A stretch of DNA of 20,915 bases from an uncultured Oscillospiraceae bacterium (GTDB lineage Bacteria; Bacillota; Clostridia; Oscillospirales; Acutalibacteraceae). The stretch covers positions 1 to 20,915 of the forward strand of contig URDW01000017.1 of assembly GCA_900546735.1 (NCBI GenBank), written 5' to 3'. This document shows positions 15,194-20,915 of this stretch, piece by piece (positions within the stretch are counted from its first letter, which is position 1; each line of letters opens with the position of its first letter). Position numbers and translations under genes: made by a program. Below the pieces are notes generated by a model that saw nothing but the letters and a program-made list of their open reading frames with translations, was not told where the DNA came from and made no database searches.

Positions 15194-15234
15194 TTGACTA
15201 CACTTTTTGTATATGATAAATTATTAATTATACT
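15194..15234 (+). promoter_or_regulatory. Promoter region of the beta-galactosidase unit
   Basis: TTGACT (15194-15199) is a good -35, with TAAATT 17 bases downstream (15217-15222) as a moderate -10. An alternative is TATACT (15229-15234) with a weaker TTTGTA -35 (15206-15211). Either gives a leader of about 75-90 bases that contains repeats (15249-15289). Confidence 0.5.
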
Positions 15235-15248
15235 GTAACAATTTGTGA

Positions 15249-15289
15249 ATATGCGTATGCGTTTTGGCGTATACATATGGACGTGCACG
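15249..15289. repeat. Imperfect inverted repeat and palindrome before beta-galactosidase
   Basis: ATATGCGTATGCG (15249-15261) and CGTATACATAT (15268-15278) form an imperfect inverted repeat; GCGTAT also occurs as a direct repeat 14 bases apart (15253, 15267). CGTGCACG (15282-15289) is a perfect palindrome. Placed downstream of the candidate promoter, they could be operator sites for a sugar-responsive regulator, but no regulator gene is adjacent. Confidence 0.4.
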
Positions 15290-15317
15290 CTTGTGTGCCG
15301 GAAAAGGGGGAACTCTG

Positions 15318-18300
15318 ATGAAATTTAATCTGAAGACCGACAACTACAGGCAGTTTTCCGTTTACCGGAAAAACCTGCTGAAGCCGCGCAGTTATTTTAT
15401 TCCGTTCAACGGGCGTAAAGCGCTGGACAAAACAGACATTCTGACCGAGCGCTACCATTCGCCCATGGTGGCAGTGCTCAGCGGCGAATGGAAGTTTAAG
15501 TATTACGAAAACTGCCATTCACTGCCGGCCGAACTCGAGACGGACGACTACCCGTTCGACACAGTACAGGTGCCCTCTATGTGGCAGTACACCGGCTATG
15601 AGGAGCCGTGTTATACGAACACACGCTATCCGTTCAAGGTAGATCCGCCGCATTTTCCGACCGACTGCCCGGCGGCGGTTTATGTGAAAAGCTTTAAACT
15701 GGCCGATATGGGCGGCCATTATACGCTTACGTTTCTCGGCGTGGCCGGCAGTCTGGATGTGTTTGTCAACGGTTCGTTTGTCGGCTATTCCGAAGGTTCG
15801 CACAACACTTCTGAATTTGATGTGACCGAGCTTTTGAATCCCGGCCTGAATGAGATCGCGGTCGTCGTGCACAAGTGGTCGAACGGTACCTATCTGGAAG
15901 CGCAGGACATGTTCCGCTCCAACGGCATTTTCCGCGACGTGCTGCTGACACGCACCGAAGACAACTCCATTTATGATTTTGCTGTGAAAACGCAGTTTTC
16001 GCGCGATGTGCAGGCCTATAAAGTGACGATCTTGCCGACGCTGCGCCTGGCAGACGACTGCGTGCTGACAGCCGAGCTGTTTGACGGGGAAGAGCTTGTC
16101 TCCTCCCGCTCGATCGAGGTCGGTAAAAACAAAATGGACGTTACGATCGATTTTGCCCATATTGACGCCAAGCCCTGGAGCGCAGAGGCGCCGAATCTTT
16201 ACACTTTATATCTGACGCTGGTGCAGGACGGCAAGGTGATCGAAGTGGTGCGCCGTTACGTCGGCTTCCGCCATGTGGAAGTGAAAGACGATGTGTTCTT
16301 CTTCAACGACAAGCGCATCAAGCTGCTCGGCGTCAACCACCACGACACCACGCCGGATAAGGGCTACTGCATGACGCCGGAGGAGATGCAGCGCGATGTG
16401 GAACTGGTCAAACAGTTCAACGGCAACGCGGTGCGCACGTCGCATTATCCGCCGGATCCGATCTTTCTGGATCTGTGCGATCAGTACGGCATCTACGTTG
16501 TGGACGAGGCCGATATCGAGACCCACGGCACCTGCGACGGGCTCTACAGGCCGAACCTTATCAGCAACGACCTTAAGTGGAAAGACCATTACTGGGACCG
16601 TGTTTACCGTATGTTTGAACGCGACAAGAATCACGCCTGTGTCACCATGTGGTCACTCGGCAATGAGGCAGGCGGCATCCGCTGCCAGGATCACTGCTAT
16701 CAGCAGCTGAAAAAGCTGACCGAGATCCCGATCCATTACGAGGGCGCGGTGCGCACAAAGCGTATCGGCTACGACGTAAACAGCATGATGTACCCGCCCG
16801 TACAGCAGGTTGCAAAGATCGGCGAGCACGCCATTGGCAAATACCGCAGCAGGCCGCTGTTCCTTTGTGAATATGCACATGCTATGGGCGTCGGCGCCGG
16901 CGATCTGGAAGAATATGTGCGCCTGTTTTATGCGCACGACAATCTGATGGGCGGCTGCATCTGGGAATTTGCCGACCATGCCGTTTACCATGCAGACGGG
17001 GAGGTCAAATACACCTACGGCGGCGACCACGGCGAAACGAAGCACGACTCCAATTTCTGTGTGGACGGCCTGTTTGCGCCCGACCGCACGCCGCACCCCG
17101 GTGCCTGGCAGATGAAAAACTGCTACCGCCCGGTGCGTGCCAAAAAAGAGTCTGACGGTGTTTACAGCTTTTTCAACCACCATTACTTTGCGCCGGTGGA
17201 ATTGACCGTGGCGTACACACTGCTCAAGGACGGCGTCCCGGCTGAAAACGGCAGCGTACAGCTTGCGCTGCAGCCGCAGACTGCGCAGAAAGTGGAACTG
17301 CCCATCCAGGCAGACAGCACCTGCCATACGGCAGTCGTTTTCCAATATACGGATGGCGAGCGCGAAGTGGCGTTTGAACAGTTTGTGCTGCATGAGGGTC
17401 AGCTGCCGTTTGCCGCGCCCGTCTGCAAGGCGCCGAAACTGGCGGTCGTCAGCGACAATATGCGTCATGAGGACGACCAGATCACAGCCGAAAACACGCG
17501 CATGCTGTTCAATACTGATACCGGCCGCATCACCAGCTGGCTCTACAAAGGCCGTGAGCTTGTCAACCAGACGCCGGCCTATTATGAAAAGGGCATAAAT
17601 CCGGAACTTTTCCGCGCCCCCCTCGACAACGACATGTATCTTGCGGCCAACTGGCGCAAATACGGTCTGGAAGACGTGCGTGCCTATCTGCGCAAATCGC
17701 GGAAAAAGACAACGGAGCGTTCCGTGGTCTTTACCAATAAATATCTGCTCTCCACGCCCCGCCAGAAATACCTCGGCGACCTGACCATGGTTTACGAGGT
17801 GTTCGGAAACGGTCAGGTGCGTGTGGATGTTTCGTTCGACTATTTAACAAAAATAAATAAGATCCCGCGCTACGGCGTGGTGCTGGAACTGCCGCAGGCC
17901 TTTGAGCAGGTGCGCTATTTCGGCCTTGGCGAGCAGGAAAATTTGAGCGACTTCAAAGAGCAGGCCGCGTTCGGTGTATATGACACAACGGTCTCGGCCA
18001 TGCATTACCCTTACATCAACCCGCAGGAGAGCGGCATGCACTGCGAAACGCGCTGGGCAGAACTCACCGCGCCGGACGGCACCGGTGTGCGTATCCGCGC
18101 TGTGGATAAACCGTTTGTGTTCAGCGCGCACCACTACACGCCGCAGGATGCGGCCAAGGCAGCGCATCTGGAGGAACTGGAGCGCCGCCGCACCACAGCC
18201 GTGTTTATTGACGGCTATATGCTCGGCGCTGGCTCCAACGCCTGCGGATCCATTCCGGCCGATGCGCACCGCATCGACAGCGGCAAAAAGAAGTTCGCAT

Positions 18301-18350
18301 TTTCATTTGTGATCGAGCCGTTTGATACATCGGAGCAGGCAGATGCCTAA
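15318..18350 (+). CDS. lacZ: Beta-galactosidase, LacZ type (GH2)
   Basis: A cytoplasmic GH2 retaining beta-galactosidase hydrolysing lactose or other terminal beta-galactosides. The 1010 residues match the large LacZ class: sugar-binding jelly roll (about 45-215), Ig-like domain (about 216-320), TIM barrel (about 325-620), second Ig-like domain and C-terminal small-chain domain (about 735-1005). Glu450 in MWSLGNEAG is the acid/base and Glu518 in LFLCEYAHAMG the nucleophile; GVNHHDT at 338-344 and VDEADIETHG are also conserved. No signal peptide is present. The ATG at 15318 follows AAAAGGGGG by 7 bases; an in-frame TTG at 15264 has no ribosome binding site. No sugar transporter or regulator gene is adjacent. 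The 3' end overlaps acpS by 8 bases, so it probably leads a transcript that also carries acpS and nnr. Other beta-galactoside substrates are possible. Confidence 0.95.
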   Translation: MKFNLKTDNYRQFSVYRKNLLKPRSYFIPFNGRKALDKTDILTERYHSPMVAVLSGEWKFKYYENCHSLPAELETDDYPFDTVQVPSMWQYTGYEEPCYTNTRYPFKVDPPHFPTDCPAAVYVKSFKLADMGGHYTLTFLGVAGSLDVFVNGSFVGYSEGSHNTSEFDVTELLNPGLNEIAVVVHKWSNGTYLEAQDMFRSNGIFRDVLLTRTEDNSIYDFAVKTQFSRDVQAYKVTILPTLRLADDCVLTAELFDGEELVSSRSIEVGKNKMDVTIDFAHIDAKPWSAEAPNLYTLYLTLVQDGKVIEVVRRYVGFRHVEVKDDVFFFNDKRIKLLGVNHHDTTPDKGYCMTPEEMQRDVELVKQFNGNAVRTSHYPPDPIFLDLCDQYGIYVVDEADIETHGTCDGLYRPNLISNDLKWKDHYWDRVYRMFERDKNHACVTMWSLGNEAGGIRCQDHCYQQLKKLTEIPIHYEGAVRTKRIGYDVNSMMYPPVQQVAKIGEHAIGKYRSRPLFLCEYAHAMGVGAGDLEEYVRLFYAHDNLMGGCIWEFADHAVYHADGEVKYTYGGDHGETKHDSNFCVDGLFAPDRTPHPGAWQMKNCYRPVRAKKESDGVYSFFNHHYFAPVELTVAYTLLKDGVPAENGSVQLALQPQTAQKVELPIQADSTCHTAVVFQYTDGEREVAFEQFVLHEGQLPFAAPVCKAPKLAVVSDNMRHEDDQITAENTRMLFNTDTGRITSWLYKGRELVNQTPAYYEKGINPELFRAPLDNDMYLAANWRKYGLEDVRAYLRKSRKKTTERSVVFTNKYLLSTPRQKYLGDLTMVYEVFGNGQVRVDVSFDYLTKINKIPRYGVVLELPQAFEQVRYFGLGEQENLSDFKEQAAFGVYDTTVSAMHYPYINPQESGMHCETRWAELTAPDGTGVRIRAVDKPFVFSAHHYTPQDAAKAAHLEELERRRTTAVFIDGYMLGAGSNACGSIPADAHRIDSGKKKFAFSFVIEPFDTSEQADA

Positions 18351-18657
18351 GATCGGGATCGATATCGTTGCCGTTTCCCGCATGGAAAAGCAGATGCAAA
18401 ACACGCATTTTCTGCACCGTGTGTTTACGGAAAAGGAGCTTGCCCACGGCAAAACGGCAGAAAGTCTGGCCGGCATTTTTGCGGCAAAAGAAGCGTATTT
18501 TAAAGCGGTCGGCAGCGGCATCAAGCTGCCGCTGACCGCGCTTGAAGTGCTGCACCGGGAAAGCGGTCGCCCCTATTTTAAGGACAAGCCGAATACAGAT
18601 CTTTCCATCAGCCACGACGGCGGTTTCGCCGTGGCGGCTGTGATCGTTGAAGAGTAG
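18343..18657 (+). CDS. acpS: Holo-[acyl-carrier-protein] synthase
   Basis: AcpS transfers 4'-phosphopantetheine from CoA to the serine of apo-ACP, an essential step for fatty acid synthesis. The 104-residue protein is slightly short for the family (usually about 115-125) but has its motifs: KIGIDIVAVSRME with Asp7 as magnesium ligand, FAAKEAYFKAVG with Glu50 and Lys49, and SISHDGG with His91. The ATG at 18343 is set by GGAG 7 bases upstream; an in-frame ATG at 18322 extends the N-terminus with residues not seen in the family. Start and upstream lacZ overlap by 8 bases; nnr follows 11 bases downstream. Pairing acpS-nnr is common in Firmicutes, whereas an upstream lacZ is not. Confidence 0.95.
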   Translation: MPKIGIDIVAVSRMEKQMQNTHFLHRVFTEKELAHGKTAESLAGIFAAKEAYFKAVGSGIKLPLTALEVLHRESGRPYFKDKPNTDLSISHDGGFAVAAVIVEE

Positions 18658-18668
18658 GAGATGGTTTT

Positions 18669-20180
18669 GTGCGTATTTTAACGGCACAGCAGACCAGAGA
18701 GGCAGAAGCGGTTGCCTTTGAAAAATATTCTACAGAAGCGCAGCTGATGCTTGCCGCCGGCACGCAGTGCTTTCATGCCATGCAGAAAAAGTACGGCAAA
18801 GCGCTTGAAAAGGCCGTTGTGGCCGTTGTGTGCGGCAACGGCAAAAACGCAGGCGACGGGTTTGTCATGGCGCGTCTGCTGCACGAAAAGTGCGGCTGCA
18901 GCGTCACGGTCATTTTGGCCGACAAAGCCCCTATGATCGCTGAACCGCTGCAGTATTTTCAGGCGATGGGCGAGGAAGTGCAGGTCAAACAGCTGGAAAG
19001 CATCGATTCGATCGACGCGGATTTTATTGTGGACTGCATATTCGGCATCGGCTTTCACGGCGAGGCGCGCCCGCCGTTTGACCGTGCATTCCAGCTTGTG
19101 AATGACAGCCGCGCCAAGGTCGTGGCTGTTGACATTCCAAGTGGTGTCAATGCAGACGACGGCAGCGTCGGCCACATCTGTGTACAGGCTGATCTTACCG
19201 TGGCTGTTTCTACGCTGAAATACGGCCATGTGCTGCCGCCCGGCAATGCCTTTTGCGGCGAGGTGCGGGTGGTGGATATCGGTATTCCGCAGGACTGCTA
19301 CAGCGGTGATTATGCTTTTGCTTCCTCTTCGCGCGATATTCGCCGGCTTTTCCGGCCGCGTTCCAAAAATGCCAATAAGGGCACGTTCGGCCACCAGCTG
19401 AACATCTGTTCCAGCCGCAACATGACCGGCGCGGGCATTTTGTGTGCCCGCGGCGCGCTGCGCAGCGGCGTTGGCCTTTTGAAGTGCGCTTTTCCAAAAA
19501 GCTGCTATCCGGCCTATGCTGCGAATCTGCCTGAGGCGCTTATGCTTCCGCTGTCGGAAAATGAGCACAAAACGCTGTCCATCGGCTGCATCAATGCGCT
19601 GGAACAGACGCTGGACTGGGCCGACAGCATTGTGCTCGGCTGCGGACTGGATATCAACGAAGACACGCAGGTCATTGTCAGCACGGTGCTCAAAGATGCA
19701 AAATGTCCTGTCATTTTAGATGCAGACGGCATAAACATCTTGTCCGCCGGCATAGATTTACTTGAACACATCAGTACGCCCTTTGTGCTCACGCCGCACC
19801 CGGGCGAAATGGCGCGGCTGGCCGGCATCAGCATTGCTGAGGTGCAGGCTGACCGCATCGGCACGGCCAAGCGCATGGCGCAAAAGACCGGCGCCGTCGT
19901 TGTGCTCAAGGGGGCTAATACAGTCGTTACGGACGGGGAGCGCGTCTACATAAACATGACCGGCAACCCCGGCATGGCAAAGGCCGGTATGGGTGATCTG
20001 CTTGCCGGTATGATCGGCGCGTTTGCCGCGCAGAAGATGGACCTGTTCGCGGCGGCGCAGGCCGCAGTCTATATCCATGGCCTTTGCGGCGATATTACGG
20101 CGCGCGAGCTTTCGCAGCGCGGCATGACGGTTTCCGATATGGCACAGCTTTTGGGGGCACTGATGTCAGAATTTGAGTAA
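18669..20180 (+). CDS. nnr: Bifunctional NAD(P)H-hydrate repair enzyme Nnr
   Basis: Repairs damaged NAD(P)H hydrate: the N-terminal NnrE half (about 1-215) epimerises the R and S forms, the C-terminal NnrD half (about 225-503) dehydrates S-NAD(P)HX with ADP. The 503-residue fusion has normal length. NnrE shows GNGKNAGDG (56-64; usually GNGNNGGDG), Asp122 in VDCIFGIG and DIPSGVNADDG. NnrD shows KGTFGH (238-242), DADG (351-354), TPHPGE (375-380) and NPGMAKAGMGDLLAG (433-447; usually with ATGGMGD). The changes are conservative, so activity is likely. The start is GTG at 18669, with AGGAG (18656-18660) overlapping the acpS stop, 8 bases upstream. It lies third in the lacZ-acpS-nnr run. Confidence 0.96.
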   Translation: MRILTAQQTREAEAVAFEKYSTEAQLMLAAGTQCFHAMQKKYGKALEKAVVAVVCGNGKNAGDGFVMARLLHEKCGCSVTVILADKAPMIAEPLQYFQAMGEEVQVKQLESIDSIDADFIVDCIFGIGFHGEARPPFDRAFQLVNDSRAKVVAVDIPSGVNADDGSVGHICVQADLTVAVSTLKYGHVLPPGNAFCGEVRVVDIGIPQDCYSGDYAFASSSRDIRRLFRPRSKNANKGTFGHQLNICSSRNMTGAGILCARGALRSGVGLLKCAFPKSCYPAYAANLPEALMLPLSENEHKTLSIGCINALEQTLDWADSIVLGCGLDINEDTQVIVSTVLKDAKCPVILDADGINILSAGIDLLEHISTPFVLTPHPGEMARLAGISIAEVQADRIGTAKRMAQKTGAVVVLKGANTVVTDGERVYINMTGNPGMAKAGMGDLLAGMIGAFAAQKMDLFAAAQAAVYIHGLCGDITARELSQRGMTVSDMAQLLGALMSEFE

Positions 20181-20192
20181 AGAAGTGCTTGG

Positions 20193-20690
20193 ATGAAAAG
20201 AGTTCTCTTTGGCTTTTTCTGCCTCTTGCCCGCGCTGCTTGGCGCCTGTACAATACAAACACATACGCCCGTTTTGACAACGGCTTTTGTACAAAAAGCC
20301 ATTGTGGAAACGGGCGGTTTTTCTTACTCCTGCGAAATTTGCCGAACGCAGGACGGCGCGGTCAGTGTCACCGTGTCAGACACGGCTTCTGCCGGCATGG
20401 TCATGCGCTGCAGCGGCAGCGGCTTCGCCGTCTCTTACGACAAAATCGATCAGTCCATGGATTTTGACAAGGTCAATCAAAACAACGCCTGTCTGGCCGT
20501 TTACCGTGCCTTTGACGCGCTTGCATCCTCACAGCAGCCAAATGCCAGCAAAACGGAGACGGGGTACGCATTTTACGGCAAAACCAATCTTGGCCGTTTT
20601 ACACTGGTGCAGGCGCAGGACGGCACACTGCAGAGCCTGTCATTTCCGTCTGCTGCCCTGCAGATCAAATTTTCAGCCCCGGAGAAATAG
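20193..20690 (+). CDS. Putative lipoprotein of unknown function
   Basis: A 165-residue predicted lipoprotein I cannot assign to a known family. The N-terminus MKRVLFGFFCLLPALLGAC is a lipoprotein signal with lipobox LGAC and Cys19. The mature part is about 147 residues, beta-rich-looking, with SCEIC at 46-50 and further Cys residues at 73 and about 100, then GYAFYGKTNLGRFTLVQA and a C-terminal LQSLSFPSAALQIKFSAPEK. This alternating pattern suggests a small exported beta-sheet domain. It starts 12 bases after nnr with only a weak AAAGAAG ribosome binding site, so it is probably the last gene of the lacZ-acpS-nnr transcript, ending at the terminator at 20711-20750. Function is unknown. Confidence 0.85.
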   Translation: MKRVLFGFFCLLPALLGACTIQTHTPVLTTAFVQKAIVETGGFSYSCEICRTQDGAVSVTVSDTASAGMVMRCSGSGFAVSYDKIDQSMDFDKVNQNNACLAVYRAFDALASSQQPNASKTETGYAFYGKTNLGRFTLVQAQDGTLQSLSFPSAALQIKFSAPEK

Positions 20691-20710
20691 CAAATAGCAT
20701 AAGTATGGAA

Positions 20711-20750
20711 AAAGCCTGCACGTTCCACGTTTTTGTGGTGTGCAGGCTTT
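20711..20750. terminator. Bidirectional rho-independent terminator
   Basis: AAAGCCTGCAC (20711-20721) pairs with GTGCAGGCTTT (20740-20750), with an inner CCAC/GTGG stem and a short loop, followed by TGTTTTT on the plus strand and an A-run on the other side. It separates the convergent lipoprotein gene and the partial gene at 20761. Confidence 0.92.
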
Positions 20751-20760
20751 TGTTTTTCGC

Positions 20761-20865
20761 TTATTCTTCAGACGGTTGTGACTGCGCTTTTGCAGAAACG
20801 GCTTCTGCTTTGTCGCTGCCTTTCATGATCAGAATGATCACAGCAAAACCCAAAATGGCAGTGGC
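20761..20865 (-). CDS. Partial CDS: C-terminus of a membrane protein
   Basis: Only the last 34 codons and stop of a minus-strand gene are present. The reading is a hydrophobic helix (ATAILGFAVIILIMKG) followed by a hydrophilic tail (SDKAEAVSAKAQSQPSEE) ending at TAA (20761-20763). This fits a multi-pass transporter or other membrane protein with a cytoplasmic C-terminal tail, but the family cannot be named. The gene is cut at 20865 by adapter sequence. It ends 10 bases from the bidirectional terminator. Confidence 0.7.
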   Translation of the reverse strand, partial: ATAILGFAVIILIMKGSDKAEAVSAKAQSQPSEE

Positions 20866-20915
20866 CTGTCTCTTATACACATCTGACGCTGCCGACGACT
20901 TAATAGGTGTAGATC
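20866..20915. other. Untrimmed Nextera i5 adapter with index
   Basis: CTGTCTCTTATACACATCT (20866-20884) is the reverse-complement mosaic end, GACGCTGCCGACGA (20885-20898) the rest of the read-1 adapter, CTTAATAG (20899-20906) an 8-base index (CTATTAAG read forward, which I recall as Nextera XT S518), and GTGTAGATC (20907-20915) the start of the reverse-complement P5 adapter. This order matches the library construct exactly, so the last 50 bases are not genomic. Confidence 0.97.

Noticed and set aside
16653..17468. A 271-codon minus-strand frame inside lacZ
   Set aside because: Antisense shadow of the catalytic region of beta-galactosidase, with no initiation signals.
12283..18350. Sialidase, alcohol dehydrogenase and beta-galactosidase as one glycan-degradation locus
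   Set aside because: They are on different strands with separate promoters and a terminator between the last two, and no transporter, regulator or nan genes are present. Proximity alone does not support a dedicated system.
1..20915. CRISPR arrays, insertion sequences, phage genes, toxin-antitoxin or defence systems
   Set aside because: I found no regularly spaced repeats, no transposase or integrase motifs, and no defence-type domain in any supported gene.
1..20915. tRNA or rRNA genes
   Set aside because: No cloverleaf with a TTCGA-type T arm and CCA-proximal stem, and no rRNA-like stretch, was seen outside coding regions; the structured pheS leader is a T-box.

Overview
The window looks like a short-read assembled contig from a Gram-positive, low-to-mid GC Clostridia-type bacterium (Firmicutes/Bacillota, most like gut Oscillospiraceae/Ruminococcaceae). 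The evidence is the diadenylate cyclase pair cdaA-cdaR, an IreB-family protein, a CD1247-like protein next to efp, a T-box leader on pheST, strong GGAGG ribosome binding sites with several GTG/TTG starts, and gut-type glycosidases (GH33 sialidase, GH2 beta-galactosidase). Neighbour genes are intact and of uniform style. I see no phage, plasmid, transposase, CRISPR, rRNA or tRNA gene.

Both ends are not genomic. Positions 1-11 match the last 11 bases of the Tn5/Nextera mosaic end. Positions 20866-20915 match the reverse-complemented Nextera mosaic end, the rest of the i5-side adapter, an 8-base index and the start of the P5 adapter. Genomic sequence therefore runs only from about 12 to 20865.

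Layout: (1) 24-1017, plus strand: efp and a Cys/Asp-rich CD1247-like protein, ending at a bidirectional terminator. (2) 1086-3385, minus strand: cdaA-cdaR, c-di-AMP synthesis and its membrane regulator. (3) 3511-4859, minus: a small Se/S-carrier-like DUF3343 protein coupled to a cysteine-desulfurase-family enzyme. (4) 4991-5542, minus: IreB-family phosphoprotein and an uncharacterised 96-residue protein. (5) 5642-8428, minus: three-gene ABC uptake system (lipoprotein, permease, ATPase) of the tryptophan/tyrosine-like ABC_sub_bind family. (6) 8524-12266, minus: pheS-pheT under a phenylalanine T-box with its own promoter. (7) 12283-13647, minus: sialidase without a signal peptide, divergent from (8) 13905-15119, plus: iron-containing alcohol dehydrogenase. 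(9) 15318-20690, plus: beta-galactosidase, acpS, fused nnrE-nnrD and a small lipoprotein, apparently one transcription unit ending at a bidirectional terminator. (10) 20761-20865, minus: the last 34 codons and stop of a membrane protein, cut by the adapter.

Most genes are housekeeping or well-known families. I did not find a convincing undescribed multi-gene system. The most useful observations are the sequencing adapters at both ends, the lack of a clear terminator between the T-box-controlled pheST and the ABC transporter, the DUF3343/desulfurase pair, the uncharacterised IreB partner, and the coupling of acpS and nnr to a beta-galactosidase gene.
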